From the NCBI GenBank assembly GCA_024036415.1, contig JAMWET010003419.1, forward strand, positions 373,501 through 437,500: DNA of 64,000 bases, given 5' to 3'. The notes under the pieces are model-generated. The model was given only the letters and a program-made list of their open reading frames with translations. It was not told where the DNA came from and made no database searches. Source of the DNA: Prochilodus magdalenae. Its lineage: Eukaryota > Chordata > Actinopteri > Characiformes > Prochilodontidae. Made by a program: the position numbers and the translations under genes. Shown piece by piece: positions 52,917 to 64,000 of this stretch (position 1 is its first letter; every line of letters begins with the position of its first letter).

Positions 52917-52939
52917 GGAGAGAGAGAGAGAGAGAGAGA
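52917..52939. repeat. (GA)n microsatellite
   Basis: About eleven GA units, followed by imperfect GA. Confidence 0.9.
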
Positions 52940-54272
52940 ACGAGTGAGAGAGAGAAAGCCAGGGAGATAACATTAAAGGCACTACCTTGATCTGGGGCGA
53001 ACATGCTAAGCCCTGTAACGAAACGTATTGCGACTGTTTAATTACTGCTCAGGAAATGAAGCTACAAGATGATTCCTTAATTAAGCAGTGATTAAGGATT
53101 TTCTGCCTTCTATCTAACACTGTTTGCAATGCATTTTAAACACAATCGCCGCAGCAACCTCTCCGGGAACAAAGTCGCTGGGTTTGATGAAGTTTTTTTT
53201 TCTCCCGGAATGCAGTCGGAATTCTCAGGGGAAAAACTGTGCACACTATTATAAGAGTTACAAAAAGAAAGCTATACATGGAAAGCTTTGAGGGATCCAC
53301 AACTTTGTTTGCAGAAAGTTAAATTATTCTCAAATGATTGTTTTGAGATTTTTCAGGCTTACCTGGATAGTACTTTTTACAAGACACTGTCACAAAACAA
53401 CTTTTCAGAAATTAGTGTGTGCCCCCTAATAACTGTGGTAGTGAAAGAAAAATCTCCCTAAGAGCATGAGGAAAAAAAAACACTGAGAGCAACTAAGAGT
53501 CAAAAGAAAAATAACCTCCTCTGGGTCATGCCAGATAGGGTAATAAGTAATATAAGGTTATAAGAACAAAATATATTTGGATTATGCAGAGAAAAAAATC
53601 AGGTAAATTCAGTGACAGGATGCTAAATATAAGACCAGCATTGGTAAGAAGTTCAGCATGATTGCAAAATAGGACTAAGGTAGGTTTATACAGTAATGGC
53701 TAGTTATGAGTGATGGTTGACTATTTAATTACACCTCTGAAACAACCAGATAAGGATTTTTATCAAACCAAGAGAATGAGTGGCGGATGCAAATGAAGTC
53801 AAGTGCAAGGAACAGCATATCCAAAGCTGTCCAGCAGCTCCAGATATATCAAGCACTGTCTTGCATGAGCATCATGTCAGGAAATAGAAGCAGCTCAACA
53901 AAGAGGAACAACAGGTTGTATGGGGTGACTGTAGTAAGGCAGAGACTTCAACAGAGATGCATGGCACAGGCGTAAGGGTACCCTAAGACAGTGCTGCTTT
54001 GACAGTGTAAACAAATGCTTTTTCACAAAGCGAGAAAACTAAATCTAGACACAAAGCATTCAGAAATTTGATATTGTGTTTTAGGGTGGTTTTCTATATA
54101 AACTATGGCGGCCATGAGGCCATGCAGACAAAAAACTTATATTCTATTTTATGGTACAGTCTGTATGTGAAAAGGTACCATTCTGACATAACTGATATAT
54201 GAAAAAAAATGTCCAGTCCCACTTGTCCATTCAGAAAAGGGCTAGGTGTATGATTGTATGCCTGTAACACTG

Positions 54273-54560
54273 TAGGGATGGGTATTGTTAGGATTTCATT
54301 AATACAGATATTGGTATATATACCAAAACTGCTTATCAATAAAGATTCTTATTGATACTGCTTTTCATAACTTAGTGTCATAAACAAACACATTACATGA
54401 AAATATTCAAAACAAAAAGGTCTGAGAAAGCTATGGTCAACCATAAAATGCTTATGGCTATTATTAAGCAGTTGTTGTTAGCACTCTTCACACTAACTTG
54501 TGCTATGCTAGCTACTTTATTTTACTGTACTATAGACTCTAAAACTAATGATACCTGTTA
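54273..54560. mobile_element. Possible hAT-like relic
   Basis: TAGGGATGGGTATTGTTAGG followed by ATTTCATTAATAC, then GCTTATCAATAAAGATTCTT, resembles a fish repeat beginning GGGATGGGTAT with internal ATCGATT-type words. The end is not defined. Confidence 0.35.
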
Positions 54561-55475
54561 CTTACCCCATGATGGAATCTATGAGATCTCTTAAGTAAAC
54601 ATGGCTTAGTTATTGTCTACTCCCTGCCCTTGACTAACAGTATCGCTATTGTATCTGATTAAACAGAGATATCTTTTGCTTTCTAGTTAGAGGAATTACA
54701 ATTAAAAGTAAGGATTAGCTGATTATCTAAAAGAGTAGCATTTTATGGATAGGGTAAATGTGAATATATGAAAAAGAATAGACAATGAACAAAGAGAACG
54801 GTATACTTGAGTATGTGTCAATAAGAACTGGACATGTGAATAAAGCCAGTGAGCTGGTGAACACAGCGCTATCAATAGCCTATCAGCCCTTCTCTTCAGC
54901 CTAATGGTAGCCAGGCTCATGCAGGTCAATAAGCTTACAGGCGATTTACACAAATGCCTCCTCCAGCAAGGTAGAAACAAAGTCATATTGGCTTTTTCCC
55001 CCTCTCCTTCTCAGCACTGCCTCCACCAGCAGAGCCCTTGAAAATGTCAATCCGGCACGGACGATTTTAAGTAGATCTGAGCTTGCTAATCCGAAACAAA
55101 CTGAGACAGAGAGGGAGACTGAGAAAGAGAGAAAAAGAGAGAAGGGAGAGATTCCATTCCTTTTGTTGCCGTTGGTGTGGGGTAGCTGGCAAAAATAAGG
55201 GTTTGAAGGACAATTTAATATTTACACTTTTGTCACAGGTACCAGTATTCATTTTTCTGCACCCGCAGAAATATTCTTGTCATATACCAATATGATGACT
55301 AATAATCTCCAGAACAAAAACAAAACACTGAAACTTGAAATTCAAATGGTCATCAGGCTCACTGAACCTCCAATTGACATTTCATCCTCAGCTCATTTTC
55401 GTCTCAGTCCGATAAGCGGCACACCACACAAATCTCTGCTATCCCAAGCAAATTTCAAACGACAGGGGAAAAAAG

Positions 55476-55476
55476 T

Positions 55477-55547
<71 letters not shown>
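55476..55547. repeat. (GA)n microsatellite
   Basis: About 35 GA units with two AAA interruptions. An ORF ending in it is an artefact. Confidence 0.95.
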
Positions 55548-55549
<2 letters not shown>

Positions 55550-58500
55550 TAACCCCCACAAAATCCCACAAAGCACCCTGGTGGAGAGAGGTGATTAGTG
55601 AGAGGCCTTGCCACTATCTCCTCTGAGGCCTATAAATTCCCCGTCATTACGGCATCTGGCAGTTCTGCTGGGCTTTATGCTTGGCCTGCTTTATCTCTGC
55701 TCGAGATGCAGTCTGGGAGTATGAAGATCTGCCTTGCCTAGATTGTCATACTTAACAAACATTAATGATTCATTTCCTCCACCGAGTCGAACGAAGGGGC
55801 GAAAGGGGCGGCTCAATTCATCTTATCACCCAGCAAATTAGCATTTCCCCATATTTCCGGCTGCCTCACATTCAGATCTCCACTTTTACCAGCCCTCCGT
55901 TACTGACTGTGATTGGAGGAAGATGTTAAGGGGATCTTTCTGGTGGGGAAGATCCCAATTAGTTTGGTAATGGCAGAAAAAAAGAGTGTAATTAATTCTG
56001 ACACTTCTTGTTTGTTGGCTAGCATCCATGATTGCCTGAGATGGAAGTGCTATGAGGAGTCAGTGTCTTTTGCCTTGAGCAAAAATGACTCATTCGAGCC
56101 TGATTCAAGCCTTTCCCTGCTATGATAAAATCAACATGACAGAATTATATCATGGCCACTGAGAAATGCTTAGCTATTGATATGCTGATAGTGGCAGCCT
56201 TCTGCAAGTAGAGGAATTCACTGGATGCCACTAATCCCAAAAGTTCATTTCAATGTGGCCTGTGTTCCTGTGTTACATTGCAATGTGGCCCACCTGCGTT
56301 AAGGTCTAAAGGGAAGAACTTTTCAGAATGATCTCTTCAGAAAGACACTATTACTCCAAATATAGGCGATTAGTGGGCACCACATTTACTGTTGGGCTAA
56401 ATATATCTCAATATATATCTACAATGTGACTGACCTGAGCAAAGTCTACAGCATAAAATCCATAAAACATAAACAGGATATTTTCCCCCATTTACATATA
56501 TTTATATATGTATTTTGCATATCTTTAATTCCTTTAATAAAAGCACTGTGCTACGGATAGACAAGTTTATTGTCTGAATACTGTATTTTTTGCGAGTTCC
56601 AGCAGAAGCTGTTGAAATCTGCAGAAGCAAGGTGAAATTTCACAATTTCTGTAAAAAAAAGATGACGTCCAGTAAATAAACCACTATAATTCTTACAATT
56701 ATAGCAGAGGGTGTGACAAAGGGGTGCTGTAAATTCTGGTGCTGAACTTGGTGTCTTGGTGAGACGGTCACAAGTCGGGGCTCCATAAACGTGAAATCGA
56801 CAGTGCCCAGGACCTTGTTTGAAGAGAGCTTCTTTAATCGTCAAGGGGAAGGCAAGGTCACCTCTCTGGAGTATTTGGGTCTTTCTTTTTCCTTTTTTCC
56901 CCCTCTTTTTCTGGTGTGTGTATGTGTGCATGGGGTTCTTCCGATAGGGTCCCTGCTCTCTGTCTCATGTTTATTCACGTTCCTTCGTTCGACTCTGCCT
57001 ATTCAACAGCGGAGACTTCATTTCACACCGAACTATGCTGTTTCAATACCATTACGAGTGAAGCCATTGACGGAGGCCCCTCGATCATTTCATGGTACAT
57101 GACTATGCAATGGCTTCACTGAAGCCGAAACACTCTCCAAATAGTTTAAGGTGGCCACTCAGAAGAAAGCTCTCCACAGTCTCCTCAGCCTAAGCTTTGA
57201 ACAAAGGGCTGCTCATAAAATGGCAACGACTGATGTGCAAACAGACAGTCTCCTTCCTGGACAGCTTGTCACGTTTGTGGTTTTTGAGGGTTTACTGTAA
57301 CAAGCAGGATTTGCAATCATTATCTATGACATTTTGGGGGAATTGTTACCAGTATCAAGGGACACCGATGCTGTTGTTTGGTGTTGAAGTCTGTGATGTT
57401 AAGGTGTAGCCACACAGGAGAGCTGTACTCATTAGAGCATCAAGGTTTCTACTGCATAGACGGCAGTACAGGGGAAGAAAAAACTGTTGACCAGGGATAA
57501 TGATGATGAGAGCATCCCAAGCTAGTTCTGAGGTGTATGGATTAAAATGAGGGGAAGGGTTTCTAATAAGTCACAGCAAGGGCTTCAAGGTGCAACAGTT
57601 ATCTTGAGGGCCTCCCCCTTCCTCCTGGAAGGGTAAGGCAAATGGCTCCCACTTACAGCGCCATTCAACTTCTTGACCTTTGTGACTATAAGCGGCTTTG
57701 CGACTTTACCGCGCTCCGATCAAAGTTAATAAGTGTGCGGCTATGTTAATGAGCACGGCAGCTTCGCTCTTTTGTGTTCCGACAGCTTTTTAATACCTAT
57801 TATAGGCTGAAACTTTTAATGGAGGTTTTAGGTTCGCCCTGACAAGCCCATTCTGGAGTGAACAGCTACACAGATTCCTGGGCGCTCGACTAGGAGCTAC
57901 TGTCTTCCAGAGATGGAACCTTGCTTGCCAGAGACCTTGTTCTCTGCCCCAGTCGCCACAACTGATAAAGGCCCAGGGAGGAGTGGCTTCTTTTAAAAGC
58001 TCTGTCGTTCTATTCCGTGCTGGGGCTAATTACGGCACGCCGTCACTTTTGAGAGGGTTTACTTAATCAAGAGGCCCCTTCTTCTGTCTTCCTATAACCG
58101 AGGAATAACACCCATAAACCGTTTAATACCACCAGAATTGCGTCTGCTTTTAATTCGCGATGGTTTGGCATAAGTGGGGTGTATTTAAGCCACTACGACG
58201 CAGGGCTAAACGAGTTTTAAAAGAGATCTAATTGAGGAGAGGATCAAGTCGAAAAAATGACTACACCTGATGAGCATGCAGTTCTTGCTACTGTGGGGGA
58301 TGGGAAATGCTTGGCCGGAGAATTACCACACTATGGTTTGATAGGAAAATAGGGGGACTTAGAAGAATTAGAGCAGATAGGAGAAGAAAGAGGAAATCTG
58401 ACGTATACAGTCTGTCTATGACAAGGAAAAGATTACTTAAGTATCTGCAAAATTAAACAGTTGGGACTTTTGGTTGGTTTTACTTTATGCATAGCCATCA

Positions 58501-60676
58501 GAAAGTTAGAGGAACTTTTTTCGCTAAACCTCTTGGTAGAGCCAAGACAAAGGAGCTATCAAAAGCTAATGTGATAGACTCTGAAGTCAGTTTAAAGGAG
58601 TGGTGAGATGTTGGCACGTTTCTGCTTATAGTAAATGCAAAACTAATGAACTTTCTATATCCCAGCTATCCTTCTTAACAAGACCATGGATTTGTCTAAA
58701 TATTGCTCTTTGTGCACCTTACTTTATTATTTGGTTCTGGATAGTTTGTGTCTCTTTCTTTACTGTTTTACTTTTTTCAAAAAAAAGAATAAAGTCATGA
58801 TCATATAATCAGATAAATACCTGACTCTGAGATTTCAAACCAAAATTGATTGTACTCTAGATGTAGGTACTGCTGGGCTATTAATGCTAAAATATATGCT
58901 TTTGATTAATTTTACTACATTTCTAACTTGATACATATAAAAGTTGTGTTCATAATGTAAATCCAGGTAGATGAAGTCCCAGATTATACATTTTACATTA
59001 CTACCAAAAGCATATACAATCAAGCAAACACCTTTTTATTACCAATAAATTCTGTTTAATAAATTCGATTCTGTTGGCCTAACTTAAGTTTCTTCTTACT
59101 GTACATCGCCGTCCAAACAGACATGAGCTTGAATATCAACTATAAAAGTATTAAACCTTAGTTGACCTTGAAATTAAACATAGAGATTCATTAATATTAA
59201 TGTTCTCACACTTACCTGCTGTTATTTTTTTCTGTTTCTTTAACAACAAAAGAAAATGATTATTACAGCGCATAGCTAATGTAAAACATAAAAAGATACT
59301 GTTTTTCAAAGAAATTTCCTGTGTAAAACTCCCACCAGGCACAATGGGTTTTAAATAGTGTGACAGAAAAGTAATTCAAAAAACACTTGGGTTTTTGAAG
59401 GAGAGGGGACATTCAAAGCACAAGCTGTTCATTAAAAAGTCAAATTCCTGGTGATGGGTGGCGAGTGAAGTTGGGTACTCCTGGGGTTGTGCAAGCTGAA
59501 AGCTTGGGGTGTGTATGTGTTTTGCATGTGTGTGTAGGGAGGGGTTGTTTGATTGACAGCTCTGTCATCTATTCCTCATAACCTGGAGCAGGCTGCAAAA
59601 TTAGCTCCTGTGATGGTGAGGTGTGACCAAAAAATGGAATAAATAGAACGAAAAAGAACAGACGCCTAATTGAAATGGAGTTCAAAGAGGTGCGGTACAG
59701 TGAGCTTGGCCTGCTTAGAGATGGAGGCAGCTGGTGGGCTGGCCTTGTTTTCATATGTGTGGGTATATACTACATTTGCTGGAAGTTGTTAAGTGATATT
59801 CACGAACGCACACACATATGCGGCATCACGTCCAGCTTGGCTGCAGCAACATAAAGGGTTAGCCAGCTCGATGACTGCCATCTCCCAGATCAAACTGCTG
59901 TCCTCAGGTACATAGCAGGAATCAGATATCAAACAGCGTGGCCACAAACCTGGGCGCAGAGGTGCTGGAGGCTTTCCCATGCCTTTACTGGGCATGCCAG
60001 GAGCTTGTGTGCCCAGGCTTCAGTCTACAAACTCCCACCAAACTGGGTGAAAAACACTGATCAGAGAGAGCAGAGGCTAAGGCGAGGGAGGAGGAAACAG
60101 CCTCTATTGGGAACCAATTAGTGAAAACTGGGCTTTTATTTACACATTAATTGCTGAGGATGTCTGTGTTCAGTAACAATTCATCTCACTGTGACAAGCA
60201 TTGGGTACAAAGGACTTTATTGGCTTGTTTGGAAGCTGGTGTGTTTTGTAAGAGATGCATGAAATTCTAAAAAACTGGAGTGCATTGAGGCACCTATTAA
60301 AATTTCTAAGCTCCCTCATAAGTAATCTCCTTTTGATATTTAAAAAGTGGTGGGGTTGCTTTAGTTGAATATGTTAAAGCCCATTGATAAAACCAAACAA
60401 TAACACCATTAAACAGTGCAAACAGTTCACAAGAATGTAGGAAAATAAATAATTGTTGTCTGCAGTTCTTGACATGGAAAACAAATACAAAAACATGCCA
60501 AACATCTCTAAATCCTGTGATTCATATTTATTAATATAGAAAAGTGCTGATCCACAGTCTCTAATAAAAATGACTATGAGACACGATGGAAGTGATCTAG
60601 TTGCTAACATATGAAGACTGAACCAAATTCTCAATTCTAATTTAACTTTACTTTAACTTTCAGTCTGGGATCTGAC

Positions 60677-60835
60677 CTTTGTTGCAGAAGTACTCCATGT
60701 CCTCACAGGTGAGATTCTCTGCCTCAAAGTCCGCTGTAAAGTTCTCCTCCACGGAGAACTCATCTTTAGCCACCAGCTCATTTCCATCTGACACACATTC
60801 CTCCTCTTCTTCTTCCAGACCATCGTCTAGTGGAC
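60677..60835 (-). CDS. zfpm2: zfpm2 (FOG2) coding exon 2: acidic N-terminal region
   Basis: This exon encodes about 53 residues near the N-terminus of the GATA cofactor FOG2, a nuclear zinc-finger protein that binds GATA4/5/6 and modulates their activity in heart, gonad and diaphragm development (family knowledge). On the minus strand the acceptor is ...gtgtgtctag before GTCCACTAGAC, and the donor is AACAAAG before gtcaga. The reading frame gives PLDDGLEEEEEECVSDG, then KDEFSVEENF and ENLTCEDMEYFCNK. These align with my recollection of human FOG2 (PLEDAIEDEEEECPSEE ... ENLSCEEVEYFCNKG). The first two bases, GT, complete a codon begun in exon 1; C+GT would give the Arg that precedes Pro in the human protein. 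Length is 159 bp, phase 1 at both ends. The pyrimidine tract before the acceptor is poor (GT-rich) and the donor lacks the usual purine/AGT context after GT, so both sites look weak. Exon 1 was not found in the window. Confidence 0.95.
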
Positions 60836-62675
60836 CTAGACACACACAGTACATACACAATGGACTTTAGATGCATCTATAGTCACTTTGCTTTCCTAAA
60901 TAAGAACCAGGCTATTTTCTTCAGAAATATTGTCAAAATTACTGGCAGCTTACTCTTTGAGCTTTTCAGTGGTGTTTCTGGCCTTTTCTGTTTCACACGC
61001 CAACAATTATTCCAAAATGATTGCTATGGCAATGTTACAGTCAGATACAGGGCTAAAGGTGCATGATCAGGGCCAAAGCAGTCCCATCAAGTGACTGATA
61101 TTTCTCTCTCTTCTACAAAAAGACTTTTTTGCCCAAACATCTTTTCTTTAAAAGGTACTGAAGCATAATATGAGGTATTCTAACAAGCTCTGAGCTATGT
61201 AAGCTATTCTTTATTCAGACCTCACACTGTCTAATAGCACAGACAGTGGTTGAGTAGCAACTGCAGCATAGTTATAGCCCACATGCTTCACCTCACTGTG
61301 CCTGCAGTCTAAGATGATGACTAAGAAATGTTCCCTGAAAAAATCTCACTGTCCAACACTTCTGTCCTGAATAATGAGCAGAAATGCATTCGCGCATAGC
61401 CACTTACTCATGCTACTGGATCCGCATGAGTAAAAACAACTTGACCAAATACAAAAATCTACAGACCAAATAAAAAATGCAATCAAACCAGTTCACATAC
61501 AGAAAACAAATCTCAGCTCATAAAAAATAAGCTTTCTGTCCTACTTCTCTTTGACCAAGGTCACTGGCAGGAGAACGTTAAAACAACAATAATTGAAGCT
61601 GCAATGCCAAAACTTGACAGACGCCAATACAATGCAAAAGGAGAAAAGTTGCTTGCTTGCTGCCTCCTGACTTTTTGCACCGGCATTAGCATGGGAGCGG
61701 GAAAGAAAATAGTTTTATTAATTTGTTCGCCTTATCACCGGGTACAATGTTGATTTTCCATTTACATACCATGCCTTTGGGTAATACAACGCTGCAATCT
61801 TAAAGGAGACATTTTTCCGTGTGATTAATTTTTCCCCACTCTGTGCAATATTATTTCTTTAAATCTAAATGATTTCAGGAGTTTTGCTTGTAGCCGTACA
61901 TCTCTTTTTGGTATTTGCATTTTACTGCTTTTGCAGCAATCAGGGGCACTGATGGAATTACAGCCACCTGAATTGTATTAGCACAAGAAAAAAATACAGG
62001 CCTATATGTATTCATACTGCATTGGAAGAAAACCATGTTTCTACAGGTTCAAATGAGAAAACCTGATTGCAAGCAACAAGCAGCATTCTACAATTTAGTT
62101 AGCTCTGGTGTAGGGGTGTGAAACTACGTGACTATTATTCTGTCACTAATGGAAAAGATGTGTCATTCCACTTTACCAGTTGTTAATTTCTACAACATCT
62201 GAGCATTCTGTCCTATGAAAGAAGTTGGAGAGTTGCTTGCATGTCCCCAGAGAAGGCCGCTTCTTGTATGTGTGACATCCACACGGCTGCACCATCGGCG
62301 CTGTTTGTTCTAGCGTAGCGGTGAGCCGAACGTCGCTTAATAAAGCTATAATTCTGGTTCAAACCCCCTCGGAGAGAGTGCACTCTTCCTGTCCGCTTTT
62401 CTTCTATAAAAAGGGGCCTCCCTGATCTCCGCAAAACGGCCCTGCTCCTTTCATTAAGGCTCGTAAATGACTCCTTTGTAGCGCAGCAGCGTCCGCGGGT
62501 AGCTAGGCTGACATGAAACGAATTAGCGTGGCGATCGCTAATAGACGCGGTGTGAAGTGCCGGAGAGTGGCACTTTAAATTAGGATACAGTTTTATGATC
62601 TTATCGCCGGCCAGGCCTTTTGCGCTGAGTCGCAGGAGGAAAAGGAAAGAGAGCGAGAGAGAGACAGACAGAAGG

Positions 62676-62737
<62 letters not shown>

Positions 62738-64000
62738 AGAGACAGAGAGATAGAAAGAGAGAGAGGCTCACACACACTCAATACGTCTCAATATGCTAAA
62801 GGAGTAGAGTGCTGATAAGCATCGGGCGCCGTATCAAGGGGAGATTGCTGGAGCTCGACGTGTTTGGCAGGGCGGAGGAGAATTGCGGGGAAATGTTTCT
62901 AAACACACACAACACACAAACACGCACGCACACACCTTGAATGAAATAAATTCACAATGCTGAGTGAGGCACACAAGTCGAAAAACCTTATAAACTTCAC
63001 CTGGCTACGTCAGCAGTAAATTCAGCAGTAAAAGTCTGCAATATTATAAGCTTGCAGCAGCTGCTGATACTCAAACTGAGGAAATAAAACAATTCCACAG
63101 ATTTACAAGATATGCTTGTACCATTAAATGGAAAACCAACACCTGCCCGCGCTTTCAAAGGCTGCCTCATATGATCGACATTGATTAGCCAAAGTTGGAG
63201 CACCTTTCCACACATGTTTAGCTTATTATACAGCATTCATGGCATGGAGAGAACGGCTATAATTCCAGACAGCAAACGATAAGAATAATGACTTTCTAAA
63301 CAACATCCTCTGCATTCCCAACTCATTTTCTGATAGGGCTGTCTCTATGCTATATTTAGTTATGTACTGTTCAAAACCCTGTCATACTCTATGAGGTGCA
63401 GGTGGGCTTCCATGGGTGTTGACCATGAATGATGGCATCAAACTCAGTCTTTTTAAACCCGGCTGGTCATTCAGGTGCCATTTTGTGGCACTGGTAAGAA
63501 CATATTTATAGAGCATGGGTAAAATTACTGTGAATAAGGACAAACTACAATAAAGAGAATTTTGTAACAACCAAATATGAGTATTCTTACTTAAAGACTT
63601 AAAAAAAAAAACTATTAGTTTCATATTTTAAAAATGGTTTATGGTTTTATAAACTCAAAACCAAAATTAGAGTCTTTTTACAGTGCCTCAAAGATGTATT
63701 TTGTTAAAGAGATATCTGGAAATTATGCATAGTCAGTCTCCGTTAGTCCAGCATGAGAGGATAAAGACGTACCACTGCGCTGACAACTTATTATCTTGTC
63801 ATGTATCCCGTTCCTGTTCCCGATTTGATTACTTAAGGATAGCCAAAGGAAGTATAAGTAAAAGAAATTATTGCTGAAGCTTTTGGCAAGTGACAAAGTG
63901 CATCAAGAATGCACTCTCAGCAGCAAACAGAAGAAGTGATGTAGACAGAAGCAAAAAAAAAAAAGCACACCGTTGGCGCTCCTTTCCACCACTGAAGACA
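60836..64000 (-). other. zfpm2: zfpm2 intron 1 (partial, 3' portion)
   Basis: Sequence upstream of exon 2 in transcript direction. I searched the minus strand for the expected MSRRKQSKPRQIK-type first exon ending in a gt donor and did not find it, so the start codon and promoter probably lie beyond 64000. The stretch holds a long GA array (62.64-62.77 kb), a CpG-richer unique-looking block next to it (62.25-62.64 kb), and an AT-rich unique-looking block at 61.79-61.99 kb. Confidence 0.75.
62640..62765. repeat. Long (GA)n array
   Basis: A pure core at 62681-62734 (27 units), flanked by imperfect GA/GACA. The minus-strand poly(Ser-Leu) ORF through it is a repeat artefact. Confidence 0.97.

Larger units (their letters stand above)
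49239..60676 (-). other. zfpm2: zfpm2 intron 2 (about 11.4 kb)
   Basis: Non-coding DNA between exons 2 and 3, with donor gtcaga at the 60676 end and a tttcag acceptor at the 49239 end. It contains a Tc1/mariner-like terminal repeat at about 51.9 kb, GA arrays at 52.9 and 55.5 kb, and a probable hAT-like relic at 54.3 kb. Non-repetitive, CpG-containing stretches at 53030-53230, 55620-55930 and 57640-58200 look like possible regulatory DNA. No second gene is seen. Confidence 0.85.

Noticed and set aside
62213..62737. 174-residue minus-strand ORF, the longest in the window
   Set aside because: Its first part is (GA)n read as Ser-Leu. The rest shows no family motif, and it does not resemble the missing first exon of zfpm2.
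60836..64000. Search for zfpm2 exon 1 (start codon, basic NuRD-binding peptide)
   Set aside because: No minus-strand sequence resembling the expected short basic peptide followed by a donor was found; probably outside the window.

Overview
The window looks like vertebrate, most probably teleost fish, nuclear DNA. It has long AT-rich non-coding stretches, abundant dinucleotide microsatellites, and Tc1/mariner-like, LINE-like and hAT-like relics of the kind common in fish genomes. Coding sequence is confined to four short exons with consensus GT/AG splice sites. None of the long single-frame ORFs looks real apart from those overlapping these exons.

All four exons lie on the minus strand, are colinear and phase-compatible, and encode the N-terminal part of a Friend-of-GATA cofactor, recognisably ZFPM2/FOG2. 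In transcript order they are 60835-60677 (acidic N-terminal region), 49238-49140 (acidic linker ending in WDGP), 24983-24859 (DGER...[14 protein letters not shown], first half of the divergent PR/SET-like domain) and 5372-5261 (PRWLLDVTW...EDNKNN.VVYSKG, second part of that domain). They correspond to human coding exons 2-5. Exon 1 (start codon and the short basic NuRD-binding peptide) was not found and probably lies beyond 64000. The remaining PR-domain coding sequence and the multi-zinc-finger exon were not found either and should lie before position 1. Which teleost paralogue (zfpm2a or zfpm2b) this is cannot be decided from these exons.

Layout: 1-5260 is part of intron 5; 5261-5372 exon 5; 5373-24858 intron 4 (about 19.5 kb); 24859-24983 exon 4; 24984-49139 intron 3 (about 24.2 kb); 49140-49238 exon 3; 49239-60676 intron 2 (about 11.4 kb); 60677-60835 exon 2; 60836-64000 the 3' part of intron 1. 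The introns carry transposon relics at about 12.27-12.78, 24.33-24.81, 33.9-34.2 and 51.8-51.9 kb, LINE-like 3' tails near 2.1 and 24.2 kb, probable hAT-like relics near 35-36 and 54.3 kb, and long CT/GA, AT and GT arrays. Several stretches look non-repetitive and site-rich and may be regulatory. The best are a five-site GATA cluster at 47185-47277 and a four-copy tandem of nuclear-receptor half-sites at 36264-36290.

I found no evidence for a second protein-coding gene, an RNA gene, a CRISPR array or a new multi-gene system. The most useful content is the exon map of zfpm2, its modular exon phases, and the candidate intronic regulatory DNA.
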